The position numbers and the translations under genes are program-made. Below are positions 1-9,526 of a stretch of 64,000 nucleotides of DNA, in pieces. Position 1 is the first letter of the stretch. Every line of letters starts with the position of its first letter. Under the pieces are notes generated by a model that did not search any database, was not told where the DNA came from, and saw only the letters and a list, made by a program, of their open reading frames with translations. Source of the DNA: an uncultured beta proteobacterium (lineage in GTDB: Bacteria; Pseudomonadota; Gammaproteobacteria; Burkholderiales; Burkholderiaceae_C); NCBI GenBank assembly GCA_903869595.1, contig CAIPZV010000060.1, positions 1 to 64,000 on the forward strand, given 5' to 3'.

Positions 1-50
1 CGACCCCCGGCGTGACAGGCCGGTATTCTAACCAACTGAACTACCACTCC
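1..50 (-). tRNA. tRNA-Asp (GTC), 3' part cut by window edge
   Basis: Read on the minus strand the segment begins GGAGTGGTAGTTCAGTTGG, followed by an anticodon arm with loop CTGTCAC (anticodon GTC). This is the acceptor, D-arm and anticodon part of a bacterial tRNA-Asp. The T-arm and acceptor 3' strand lie beyond the left edge. It is the last visible member of an Ala-Glu-Asp tRNA cluster on the same strand. Confidence 0.93.
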
Positions 51-107
51 TGGTAGCGATAGCGTTGCCGCTATCTACTATTTGCTTTCATCATCTTGCG
101 ATGAATC

Positions 108-183
108 TGGCGACCCCACGGGGATTCGAACCCCGGTACTCACCGTGAAAGGGTGATGTCCTAGGCCTCTAGACGATGGGGTC
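108..183 (-). tRNA. tRNA-Glu (TTC)
   Basis: The minus strand gives a 76-nt cloverleaf starting GACCCCATCGTCTAGAGG, with an anticodon loop containing TTTCA (anticodon TTC), the T-loop TTCGAAT and an encoded 3' CCA. The acceptor stem GACCCCA pairs with TGGGGTC. It sits between tRNA-Ala and tRNA-Asp and a short distance downstream of gltX, the gene for the enzyme that charges it. Confidence 0.97.
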
Positions 184-219
184 AAAACCTTGGACTAATC
201 CGTTTTTCTTGGAAGTTTT

Positions 220-295
<76 letters not shown>

Positions 296-341
296 AAACC
301 GCAAGGCGCTGCAAGCAGGGCCTTCAATTTCCAAGCCCTCG

Positions 342-347
342 ATTATA
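342..347 (-). promoter_or_regulatory. Probable -10 box of the tRNA cluster
   Basis: The minus strand reads TGGCTATAATCG here, a perfect TATAAT hexamer about 47 nt before tRNA-Ala and just past the gltX stop codon. No good -35 is seen. The same string TGGCTATAATC precedes tRNA-Thr at 37092-37102, which supports a promoter role. The call is from sequence only. Confidence 0.5.
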
Positions 348-357
348 GCCAATAAAT

Positions 358-1761
358 TCAGGCCGCCTGTAGCCGGTCCAGAACTTTCTGCCGGTCGCAC
401 AGCGCCAGCACGGCATCGAGCGCCGGGGTTTGCGGCGTGCCCATCACCAACACGCGCACGGGCATGGCCAGTTGCGGCATTTTCAGGCCGGCTTGCGTCA
501 ATACCCCTTTGATCGCGGCGCTGATGCCTACTTTGTCCCACTCGCACTGCGCTAATTGCGCGCGCAAAAGCTCTAGTGCCGGACGTACCGCATCGGTCAC
601 ATGCTGGGCCAGGTCTTGGTCGCTGGCTTGCACATCGGCGTAAAAGCGCCCTACCCAATCGGCCAACACCAGCGTGGTGTCACAGCGGTCTTTGAACAAA
701 TCGCATAGGCGCGCCAAACGCTCGTCGGCGGTCAGCCCGCGGTCCCGCAAATGCTTATTTACCAAGGGCGCCAACGCTTCGCCGTCCATGGCCTTCATGT
801 GTTGGGCATTGACCCAACGCAATTTGGCTTCATCGAACTGCGCAGCGCTGCGGCCCAGGTGGTCTAAGTTGAACCAAGCCAAAAATTGTTCGCGGCTGAA
901 AATTTCTTCATCGCCATGGCTCCAGCCCAGGCGGGCCAAATAATTGACCATCGCATCGGGAAGGTAGCCTTCGGCGGCGTATTGGGTAACGGCTTTAGCG
1001 CCGTTACGTTTACTCATTTTTTCGCCTTGCTCATTGAGCACCGTAGGCAAGTGCGCATACACCGGCGGCTCTTTGCCTAAGGCTTTAAAAATATTGATCT
1101 GGCGCGGCGTGTTATTCACATGGTCGTCACCGCGAATCACATGGCTGATCGCCATGTCAATGTCATCGACCACGACACAAAAATTGTAGGTAGGGGTGCC
1201 GACCGTTTCGCCCATTGGCGCGGGGCGGGCAATCACCAAATCGTCCAATTCGCTGTTGCTGATTTCGATGCGACCTTTAACCTTGTCCTCCCACACTACG
1301 CTGCCGTTTTGCGGATTTTTAAAGCGTAACACCGGCACCACGCCTGCGGGCACTAGGGGCAGCACTTTGCCGGGTTCAGGGCGCCAGGTGCCGTCGTAGC
1401 GCGGCTTTTCTTTGGCCGCCATCTGGCGCTCGCGCAAAGCATCCAACTCGGCCACACTGGTGTAACAGGGATACACCCAACCGTCTGCCTGCAATCGCAG
1501 CAAGACTTCTTTGTAGCGCGCCATGCGCTGCATTTGGTAGAACGGGCCTTCGTCAGGCTCCAGCCCCAACCAGCGCATGCCTTCCAAAATCACATCGACA
1601 GCGGCCTGCGTGCTGCGGTCTTCGTCGGTGTCTTCAATGCGCAAAATAAAGTCGCCACCGGTGGCGCGGGCAAAAGCCCAGGGGTACAAAGCCGAACGGA
1701 TATTGCCCAGGTGGATAAAGCCCGTAGGCGAAGGCGCAAAGCGGGTGCGTGTTTTAGTCAT
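358..1761 (-). CDS. gltX: Glutamyl-tRNA synthetase
   Basis: This class I aminoacyl-tRNA synthetase joins glutamate to tRNA-Glu in the cytoplasm. The 467-residue protein has the usual family length. The N-terminus carries the HIGH-type signature [12 protein letters not shown] at residues 9-20, and the second ATP-binding signature KMSKR lies at 248-252. The segment between them holds the glutamate-binding catalytic domain, and the C-terminal third is the anticodon-binding domain. The gene ends about 60 nt before the tRNA-Ala/Glu/Asp cluster on the same strand. It lies 12 nt downstream of metZ, so it may be partly co-transcribed with the purF-metZ genes. Confidence 0.98.
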   Translation of the reverse strand: MTKTRTRFAPSPTGFIHLGNIRSALYPWAFARATGGDFILRIEDTDEDRSTQAAVDVILEGMRWLGLEPDEGPFYQMQRMARYKEVLLRLQADGWVYPCYTSVAELDALRERQMAAKEKPRYDGTWRPEPGKVLPLVPAGVVPVLRFKNPQNGSVVWEDKVKGRIEISNSELDDLVIARPAPMGETVGTPTYNFCVVVDDIDMAISHVIRGDDHVNNTPRQINIFKALGKEPPVYAHLPTVLNEQGEKMSKRNGAKAVTQYAAEGYLPDAMVNYLARLGWSHGDEEIFSREQFLAWFNLDHLGRSAAQFDEAKLRWVNAQHMKAMDGEALAPLVNKHLRDRGLTADERLARLCDLFKDRCDTTLVLADWVGRFYADVQASDQDLAQHVTDAVRPALELLRAQLAQCEWDKVGISAAIKGVLTQAGLKMPQLAMPVRVLVMGTPQTPALDAVLALCDRQKVLDRLQAA

Positions 1762-1773
1762 GCGAATTCAAAT

Positions 1774-2985
1774 TCAAAGTGTGTCCAGGCCGCGCAGCAA
1801 GTCGTCCTGCATATCACCCACATGCTCTAGCCCTACGGCCACGCGGATCAAGCCCTGGCCAATGCCAGCGGCCTGGCGCTGCGTCTCGGCCAATTTGCCG
1901 TGCGAGGTGCTGGCCGGATGCGTCAACAAAGTTTTGGTGTCGCCCAAGTTGGTGCAAAGCGATAGCACTCGCAAACTATCCAGCACATGGAAAGCGCGGC
2001 TGCGTGCTTGCTCCGGGTTGGCGGCCTTGATGTCAAAAGACACGACCGCGCCGCCCACATGAGACATCTGCTTCATCGCCAAAGCGTGTTGCGGGTGGCT
2101 GGGAAGGCCTGGGTAATAGACACGCTCCACCAAGGGGTGCTGCTCCAGCCACAGCGCCAATGCATGGGCGCGAGCGCTTTGAGCGCGCATGCGGATGTCC
2201 AGCGTCTCCAAGCCTTTGAGCACCACCCATGCATTAAAGGGCGAGAGCACCATGCCACTGTTTTTCATCACGGGCAGGCACTTACCGTTAATCAGCGCAT
2301 CACTGGCGCACAGTGCACCAGCCATCACGCGGCCCTGCCCGTCTAAGTATTTGGTGCCCGAGTGCATCACGATATCGGCACCCATATGCATAGGGCGCTG
2401 CAAAGCCGGTGTGGCAAAGCAGTTATCCACGGCCAGCAAAGCACCGGCGTTGTGGGCCAAGTCGGCCAGGGCTTGGATGTCGCAGACTTCAGTCAAAGGA
2501 TTGGTCGGGGTCTCTGCAAACAGCAATTTGGTGCTGGGGCGGATGGCGGCTTTCCAGGCGGCCAAGTCGGTTTGCGATACCGCAGTGGACTCCACGCCAA
2601 AGCGCGCAAACTCTGAGCCGATCAGCTTGAGCGTAGAGCCGAACATGGACTGGGAATACAGCACATGGTCGCCCGCCTTGAGCAAACTAAACAGCATGAG
2701 CATGATGGACGACATACCCGAGGAGGTGGCCAGCGCCGCCTCGCTGTCTTCCATGGCCGCCAAGCGCATTTCAAAACTGCTGACCGTGGGGTTGCCCGAA
2801 CGGCCATAGGTATAGCCCTCGTCTTCACCACCAAACCGTCGCGCCGACACCTCGGCCGAGGGCTGCACATAGCCGCTGGTAAGGAACAGCGCTTCAGAAT
2901 TTTCACCGTACTGGCTGGGCTCCATGGCCACGCGCTGGGCCAGGGTGTCAGGATGCAGTCCGGGGGGCAATGGATGGCTTGGCAT
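1774..2985 (-). CDS. metZ: O-succinylhomoserine sulfhydrylase (MetZ type)
   Basis: A PLP enzyme of the Cys/Met-metabolism family that makes homocysteine from O-succinylhomoserine and sulfide, in methionine synthesis. The 403-residue protein has the family pattern YGRSGNPTV near residue 55, an SSGMSSI segment near 90, and the Schiff-base lysine in SGTKYLDGQG at K212. Cystathionine gamma-synthase is a near relative, but the purF-metZ neighbourhood is typical of MetZ in beta- and gammaproteobacteria. It lies 32 nt downstream of purF and is probably in the same operon. Confidence 0.9.
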   Translation of the reverse strand: MPSHPLPPGLHPDTLAQRVAMEPSQYGENSEALFLTSGYVQPSAEVSARRFGGEDEGYTYGRSGNPTVSSFEMRLAAMEDSEAALATSSGMSSIMLMLFSLLKAGDHVLYSQSMFGSTLKLIGSEFARFGVESTAVSQTDLAAWKAAIRPSTKLLFAETPTNPLTEVCDIQALADLAHNAGALLAVDNCFATPALQRPMHMGADIVMHSGTKYLDGQGRVMAGALCASDALINGKCLPVMKNSGMVLSPFNAWVVLKGLETLDIRMRAQSARAHALALWLEQHPLVERVYYPGLPSHPQHALAMKQMSHVGGAVVSFDIKAANPEQARSRAFHVLDSLRVLSLCTNLGDTKTLLTHPASTSHGKLAETQRQAAGIGQGLIRVAVGLEHVGDMQDDLLRGLDTL

Positions 2986-3017
2986 GGGAAATTGAAAAAG
3001 TTAAACCGAGGGGCTTG

Positions 3018-4514
3018 CTATACGGGATTGGGCAAGGCCAGGCGCGAGTTGTCTTGCTCGTCTTCCTGACTGCTGACACGCGCTGCGCTCAGGCGCGCAA
3101 TATCGGCCACACCCACATCGCCGGTGACGTAAACGCCATCAAAACACGATGCATCAAAGTCTTTGATAGCGGTGTTGAGTGAGCCGATCGCTTTTTTCAT
3201 GGCATCAACGTCCTGGTAAATCAACGCATCGCAGCCAATGATGGCACGCACTTCTTCCACCGTGCGGTTGTAGGCCACCAGCTCTGAGCTGGTGGGCATG
3301 TCGATGCCATACACATTGGGAAAACGCACCGGCGGCGCGGCGCTGGCCAGATAGACCTTGCGAGCACCCGCATCACGCGCCATTTGCACAATCTCCTGAC
3401 TAGTGGTGCCGCGCACAATCGAGTCATCCACCAGCAGCACATTGCGCCCTTTGAATTCGCTGGCAATCGCATTGAGCTTTTGCCGTACTGATTTTTTGCG
3501 CACCGCCTGGCCGGGCATGATGAAGGTGCGGCCCACGTAGCGGTTTTTCACAAAGCCTTCGCGGTAGGGAAGGCCGAGCAATTGCGCCAATTGCGCCGCG
3601 CTAGGGCGGCTGGATTCGGGGATGGGAATGACCACATCAATTTCATTGGGTGGTACGGTAGAGACTACGCGCTTGGCCAAGGTTTCCCCCAAATTCAGAC
3701 GGGCTTGGTAGACCGAAATACCGTCCATCACCGAATCGGGCCGCGCCAAATACACAAACTCAAAAATGCAGGGGTTGAGCACCGGCTTATCGGCGCATTG
3801 CTCTGCCAGCATCGTGCCTTGCAAGTCGATAAAAACCGCTTCGCCCGGCGCCACATCGCGCTCGAACTGGTGCATGGTGCCTTCCAAGGCCACCGACTCG
3901 CTGGCAAGCACAATTTGCCCCGGCCCGCGCCCTATGCACAAGGGCCGGATACCAAAGGGATCGCGAAAGGCCAAGACGCCGTGCCCGGCAATCAAGGCAA
4001 CCACGGCATACGAGCCTTTGATACGCCGGTGCACATTGCGCACCGCTTCAAACAAATGCGCGGGTTGCAAAGGCATTCCGCGCGTGGTGCGCTCGATTTC
4101 ATGGGCCAGCACATTGAGCAGTACTTCGGAGTCGCTCTCGGTATTGATATGGCGGTGGTCCACGGTAAACAACTCATGCTTGAGGGCTTGCGCGTTGGTC
4201 AGGTTGCCGTTGTGCACCAGCACAATGCCGAAGGGCGCGTTCACATAAAAGGGCTGGGCTTCTTCTTCGCTAAAGGCATTGCCCGCTGTCGGGTAACGCA
4301 CCTGGCCCAGACCGCAGTGGCCTGGCAAGGCGCGCATGTTGCGCGTGCGGAATATGTCTTTGACCATACCCTTGGCCTTGTGCATGAAAAACTTGTTTTC
4401 CTGCTGCGTGACAATGCCTGCCGCATCCTGGCCGCGGTGCTGCAAGAGCAGCAAAGCGTCATAAATGAGCTGGTTGACAGGTGCGTTGCTGACAACGCCT
4501 ACGATTCCACACAT
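3018..4514 (-). CDS. purF: Amidophosphoribosyltransferase
   Basis: First committed step of purine synthesis: PRPP plus glutamine gives 5-phosphoribosylamine. The start at 4514 is chosen because it gives MCGIVGVV, putting the catalytic Cys at position 2 so that removal of Met exposes the Ntn nucleophile; a longer reading frame upstream would bury it. The 498-residue protein has an N-terminal class II glutamine amidotransferase domain and a C-terminal phosphoribosyltransferase domain. The latter carries the PRPP loop VLLVDDSIVRGTT at about 359-371. It starts 16 nt after cvpA, the usual partner. Confidence 0.97.
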   Translation of the reverse strand: MCGIVGVVSNAPVNQLIYDALLLLQHRGQDAAGIVTQQENKFFMHKAKGMVKDIFRTRNMRALPGHCGLGQVRYPTAGNAFSEEEAQPFYVNAPFGIVLVHNGNLTNAQALKHELFTVDHRHINTESDSEVLLNVLAHEIERTTRGMPLQPAHLFEAVRNVHRRIKGSYAVVALIAGHGVLAFRDPFGIRPLCIGRGPGQIVLASESVALEGTMHQFERDVAPGEAVFIDLQGTMLAEQCADKPVLNPCIFEFVYLARPDSVMDGISVYQARLNLGETLAKRVVSTVPPNEIDVVIPIPESSRPSAAQLAQLLGLPYREGFVKNRYVGRTFIMPGQAVRKKSVRQKLNAIASEFKGRNVLLVDDSIVRGTTSQEIVQMARDAGARKVYLASAAPPVRFPNVYGIDMPTSSELVAYNRTVEEVRAIIGCDALIYQDVDAMKKAIGSLNTAIKDFDASCFDGVYVTGDVGVADIARLSAARVSSQEDEQDNSRLALPNPV

Positions 4515-4530
4515 GCTTGGGTTTGCTCGT

Positions 4531-5016
4531 TCAAGGTAAATAAGGTTGCAGGGCCTGGGGCAACCAGGGTTTGAGTCCGGCCAGCACCGATTGTGCAATG
4601 CGTGGACTATAGGCCTGTAGCCACCAATCGCTGTTGACCAAAGGCGTCATGCGCAACACTACGGTTGCTGACAACAAAATCACCATCGCCCGCAGACTTC
4701 CAAAGGCCAGCCCCAACAAGCGATCCACCAGGCCCATGGCAGTCACATAGACCACTTTTTTGGTCAGGAACACGACCAGACTGCCTGCCAGCAGGCACAG
4801 GATAAAGGCGAAAAAAAATCCAAAGCCATAACGCACCATGTCGCTGGCGCCGCGCGTAGGTAAAAATTCCGCTACGGATGGTGCAGCCCATTGCGCCAGC
4901 ACAAAGGCCAGTACCCAGTTGACCAGGGACAAAACTTCGTACACCAGGCCGCGCCAGGCGCCGATGGACAGCGACAATGCCAGCACGGCGCAGCAAATCC
5001 AATCGAGATCGGCCAT
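4531..5016 (-). CDS. cvpA: CvpA family membrane protein
   Basis: A 161-residue inner-membrane protein with about four hydrophobic segments (roughly residues 5-22, 27-44, 60-85 and 100-122). It matches the CvpA family, named for colicin V production in E. coli and regularly encoded just before purF. Its molecular role is not settled. Spacing to purF (16 nt) and to the SPOR gene upstream (13 nt) indicates one transcription unit. Confidence 0.93.
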   Translation of the reverse strand: MADLDWICCAVLALSLSIGAWRGLVYEVLSLVNWVLAFVLAQWAAPSVAEFLPTRGASDMVRYGFGFFFAFILCLLAGSLVVFLTKKVVYVTAMGLVDRLLGLAFGSLRAMVILLSATVVLRMTPLVNSDWWLQAYSPRIAQSVLAGLKPWLPQALQPYLP

Positions 5017-5029
5017 GGCCCGCCTGTAA

Positions 5030-5857
5030 CTACAGCGTCAGAACCTGGGTGGGCAGATTCAATGCTTTGATCTTTTCTACGGCTTTGTCCACATCCGCCT
5101 TGTTGCTAAAGGGTCCTACGCGCACGCGGGTGCGCCTGCCCTCTTTGGTATCGGCAACTTGTGCATACGTACTGATGCCGGCTTTTTCCAAGATTTGGCG
5201 CGCTTCTTTGGCTTTTTGCGCTTCGGCAAATGCGCCCACTTGCACCACGTATCGCAGGGCTGGCGCTGAGGCCGCAGGTGCAGGTGCGGGCTCTTTGCCT
5301 TCCAGCAAAGTCTGGGCTTTGGCGGCCTCGGTCATGGATTTGCTGTCTATAGGCTTGGCGTCGGCCTTGACAGCGGGCTTGGCGTCAGACATGGTATCGG
5401 TCTTGGTATCCGTCTTTGCCGTGGCCTTGGCATCCGGTTTGGTTTCGACAGGTGCTGGCGTTTGCGTACCGGCTTTGGCTGTGGCCTTGTCAGGCGCGGC
5501 GGTGACCGCAGGTACGATCATTTTTTCGACTGGGGCGGGCGTGACCAGGGTTTCTTTTTCCACCGGCGCAGGCGCGGGTGGCGGTGGCGCGTCTGCTTGC
5601 GAAGCGGCCACGACCGAGGGCGTCGCTGCCAGGGGCGCTACTTTGTTTTTCTCGGGGATGTTGATGACAATGTCCACATCAATCGGGCGCGGCTGGCTGT
5701 CAAACAGCAGCGGAAAGCCAATTACGCCGATTAGCACCAAGGCCGCCGCGCCTATCAGGCGATGGCGGGCCCGTTTGCGCATCACTTCCAAGCTTTCGGC
5801 GGCCGGTGCGGGGGCTGCAGGCTCGGCACCGTCTTTGCGAAACTTGAAAAATGCCAT
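5030..5857 (-). CDS. SPOR-domain membrane protein (DedD-like)
   Basis: The 275-residue protein has a short cytoplasmic N-terminus and one membrane helix at about 35-52 (GAAALVLIGVIGFPLLF). A long Pro/Ala/Lys-rich, low-complexity linker (about 70-195) follows. The C-terminal SPOR domain begins at RYVVQVGAFAEAQKA and ends with the RVRVGPF strand. SPOR domains bind denuded peptidoglycan glycans at the division septum, so a role in cell division is expected. The position between folC and cvpA matches E. coli dedD; assignment to that exact orthologue is likely but not proven. Confidence 0.9.
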   Translation of the reverse strand: MAFFKFRKDGAEPAAPAPAAESLEVMRKRARHRLIGAAALVLIGVIGFPLLFDSQPRPIDVDIVINIPEKNKVAPLAATPSVVAASQADAPPPPAPAPVEKETLVTPAPVEKMIVPAVTAAPDKATAKAGTQTPAPVETKPDAKATAKTDTKTDTMSDAKPAVKADAKPIDSKSMTEAAKAQTLLEGKEPAPAPAASAPALRYVVQVGAFAEAQKAKEARQILEKAGISTYAQVADTKEGRRTRVRVGPFSNKADVDKAVEKIKALNLPTQVLTL

Positions 5858-5868
5858 AGCGTGAATTT

Positions 5869-7173
5869 TTAAGGAGATGCGAGGTGTGCTCCGGACAGCC
5901 GGGGAAGCCCTTGCTGCAGCACACCGCTAACGGTGTAAAACGATCCAAACACAAGGATTCTATCAGTGGGGTCGGCGCAGCGAAGGGCCTCATCCAAGGC
6001 AGATTGCGGGCTGGAAAAGGCCTTGGCGCTCACATCTTTACGCGTATTTTGGGCCTGCCAGCGACCCATCAAATCCGCGCCCAAGGCAGCGCGTGCGGTG
6101 GGCAAATCGGTGAAATACCAGCACTCCACCAGCGGGTTCATGCGGGCCAGCATGGGCGCTAAGTCTTTATCCCCCATCGCGCCGAACACCGCATGGGTGC
6201 GTGGGAAAAAGCCCATGGCATCCAAATTCGCCGCCAGCGCCGCCACCGAATGCGGGTTGTGGGCAACATCGAGCACCAGGTTTGGGGTGCCTGGAATAAT
6301 TTGAAAGCGCCCGGTAAATTCCACCATGGCCAGGCCATTGCGTATCGCCTGTGCGGTGACCGGCAGCTTGTCCCGCAAAGCCGTCAAGGCCGCCAGCACC
6401 CCCGCTGCGTTAACCAGTTGGTTGGCGCCGCGCAAAGCGGGATAAGCCAAACCGCTGTAGCGCCGCCCCCGGCCCGCCCATTCCCATTGCTGCGGGTCTC
6501 CCCGGGTATTGAAATCCCGACCCACGCGCCATAAATCGGCGCCGATTTCCAGGGCGTGGTCCAGCACGCTTTGCGGCGGCATCGGGTCGCTGACCACCAC
6601 CGGGCGGCCGGTACGCATGATGCCTGCCTTTTCAACACCGATGGTTTCGCGGTCCGTGCCCAAAAACTCCATATGGTCCAGGTCGATGCTGGTAATCACC
6701 GCGCAATCGGCGTCGATGATGTTGACCGCGTCCAGCCGCCCGCCCATGCCTACCTCCAGAATTGCCACATCCAGCGGCTGCGCGCGCATGACATCCATGA
6801 TGGCGAGCGTAGAAAACTCGAAATAGGTTAGCGATACCGGCTCCGGGCCCGCCGTTCGCGCCGCCTCTACGCGGGCAAAACCCTGGGTCAATGCGTCTGA
6901 CGCGACGTTCTGCCCTTGCAGGCGCAGCCGCTCTTCAAAATGCACCAAATGCGGCGAGGAATAGACCGCCGTGCGGTATCCCGCTTGTATCAAGATGGAT
7001 TCCAGCATGGCGCAGGTGGAGCCTTTGCCGTTGGTACCGGCCACGGTAATCACGGTGCAAGGCAGGTGCAAATCCATGCGCTGCGCCACCTGGCGCACGC
7101 GCTCTAGGCCCATGTCAATGTTTTTGGGATGCAATTGCTCGCAATAGGCCAGCCAGTCCGGTAATTTTTTCAT
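5869..7173 (-). CDS. folC: Bifunctional folylpolyglutamate synthase / dihydrofolate synthase
   Basis: Adds glutamate to dihydropteroate and to folates. The start at 7173 gives MKKLPDWLAYCEQLHPK, the normal N-terminus of this family; the frame stays open to 7617 but that extension overlaps the opposite-strand gene at 7237 and does not look like protein. In the 434-residue product the ATP-binding loop GTNGKGS is at 46-52. A Mur-ligase-type central segment with YFEFSTLAI follows, and the C-terminal domain begins near GRFQIIPG. The stop is 11 nt before the SPOR gene, and the two are probably co-transcribed. Confidence 0.96.
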   Translation of the reverse strand: MKKLPDWLAYCEQLHPKNIDMGLERVRQVAQRMDLHLPCTVITVAGTNGKGSTCAMLESILIQAGYRTAVYSSPHLVHFEERLRLQGQNVASDALTQGFARVEAARTAGPEPVSLTYFEFSTLAIMDVMRAQPLDVAILEVGMGGRLDAVNIIDADCAVITSIDLDHMEFLGTDRETIGVEKAGIMRTGRPVVVSDPMPPQSVLDHALEIGADLWRVGRDFNTRGDPQQWEWAGRGRRYSGLAYPALRGANQLVNAAGVLAALTALRDKLPVTAQAIRNGLAMVEFTGRFQIIPGTPNLVLDVAHNPHSVAALAANLDAMGFFPRTHAVFGAMGDKDLAPMLARMNPLVECWYFTDLPTARAALGADLMGRWQAQNTRKDVSAKAFSSPQSALDEALRCADPTDRILVFGSFYTVSGVLQQGLPRLSGAHLASP

Positions 7174-7236
7174 AAGGTTGAGATTGTCGCGCAGGCCGGC
7201 AAAGGCCTTGAGCCGGGCCGTGGCATCATCGTGTTT

Positions 7237-7611
7237 ATGAAAAACAAGGCCCCTACCCCCGCCATAACGGTCTTTGGCATCCCCAACTGCGACACGGTTA
7301 AAAAAGCCCGCCTTTGGCTGCAAGACCACGGCCTGGCCTACCACTTTCATGATTTCAAAAAAGACGGTGTGCCCCCCAATGCCCTGGCCCGCTGGATGCA
7401 GGCCGTGGGCTGGGAGGTGCTGCTCAACCGCAAGGGCACGACTTTGCGCAAGCTGGACGCGGCGCTGCAAGCCAGCGTCACGGATGCGGCCAGCGCAGCG
7501 GCGCTGATGCAGGCCCAAGCCAGCGTCATCAAGCGCCCCGTGGTGCAGTGGCCCGATGGCCGCATCAGCGTGGGCTTTACGCCGGAGCGCTTTGCAAGCC
7601 TGCTGCCTTAA
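7237..7611 (+). CDS. ArsC/Spx family thioredoxin-fold protein (YffB-like)
   Basis: A 124-residue cytoplasmic protein with the ArsC/Spx fold. It starts ITVFGIPNCDTVKKA, where a single Cys in the NCDT motif is the only redox-type residue near the N-terminus, as in the YffB branch. True arsenate reductases of this fold need Arg residues that cannot be confirmed here, so arsenate reduction should not be assumed. ATG at 7237 is preferred; a GTG at 7231 is in the same frame. The gene diverges from folC with about 60 nt between them. Confidence 0.85.
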   Translation: MKNKAPTPAITVFGIPNCDTVKKARLWLQDHGLAYHFHDFKKDGVPPNALARWMQAVGWEVLLNRKGTTLRKLDAALQASVTDAASAAALMQAQASVIKRPVVQWPDGRISVGFTPERFASLLP

Positions 7612-7702
7612 AATCAAAGGCTTTGCGGGCGGCCCGCTGCCTCCTTAAGCCGCCTATTTCCCAGCCGCGTCGGCCCCTACCGGCACCTACCCAACCAAAG
7701 CC

Positions 7703-8020
7703 ATGAGTACTACCCACATCCAAAGCGCCAGCATTACCACCCAAGCCAGTGTCTATTTCGACGGCAAATGCGTGAGCCACAGCCTCACCATGGCCGACGG
7801 CAGCAAGAAGTCCGTAGGCGTGGTGCTGGCTGCCGAGCTAACCTTTGGCACCGCCGCGCCGGAAGTCATGGAATGCGTGGCCGGCGGCTGCGAATACCTG
7901 CTAACTGGCGCCAGCGCCTGGGCCAGCTGCCAGCCGGGCCAGAGTTTCAGCGTGCCAGGCGACAGCAGTTTCCAGATTCGTGTGGCCGAAGCCTTTCATT
8001 ACATCTGCCACTACGGCTAA
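7703..8020 (+). CDS. ppnP: Pyrimidine/purine nucleoside phosphorylase (PpnP family, DUF1255)
   Basis: A small single-domain cupin of 105 residues matching the PpnP (YaiE) family, which splits many nucleosides with phosphate into base and ribose 1-phosphate. Family marks seen are the start VYFDGKCVSHSL and the C-terminal GQSFSVPGDSSFQIRV followed by YICHYG. The stop codon overlaps the left arm of a hairpin at 8019-8038. It lies between the ArsC-like gene and argG on the same strand with moderate gaps, so operon membership is unclear. Confidence 0.9.
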   Translation: MSTTHIQSASITTQASVYFDGKCVSHSLTMADGSKKSVGVVLAAELTFGTAAPEVMECVAGGCEYLLTGASAWASCQPGQSFSVPGDSSFQIRVAEAFHYICHYG

Positions 8021-8038
8021 ACCCCGGTGCCGGGGTTT
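8019..8038 (+). terminator. Hairpin after ppnP, possible terminator
   Basis: AAACCCCGG and CCGGGGTTT form perfect 9-bp arms around a 2-nt loop; the left arm begins in the stop codon. Only TTTGG follows, so it may be a weak terminator or an mRNA 3'-end stabiliser rather than a classic intrinsic terminator. Confidence 0.5.
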
Positions 8039-8081
8039 GGCCCCAGCACCGGACACTCCAGCCCTTGGTGTGCGCGTGTAG

Positions 8082-9470
<1,389 letters not shown>

Positions 9471-9526
9471 ACTATTAAAAAGTTTATAAATATAAGAATA
9501 GTTAGTTTTCAGAATCTGGAAGGTAT

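Noticed and set aside
2986..3017. SAM-type riboswitch before metZ
   Set aside because: The purF-metZ gap is only 32 nt, too short for a known SAM riboswitch, and shows no matching core.
3582..4574. 330-codon open frame on the plus strand opposite purF
   Set aside because: It mirrors purF, whose protein has all family motifs; the opposite translation has no recognisable domain and arises from GC-rich third positions.
7174..7617. N-terminal extension of folC
   Set aside because: The added residues overlap the ArsC-like gene on the other strand and the normal FolC N-terminus starts at 7173.
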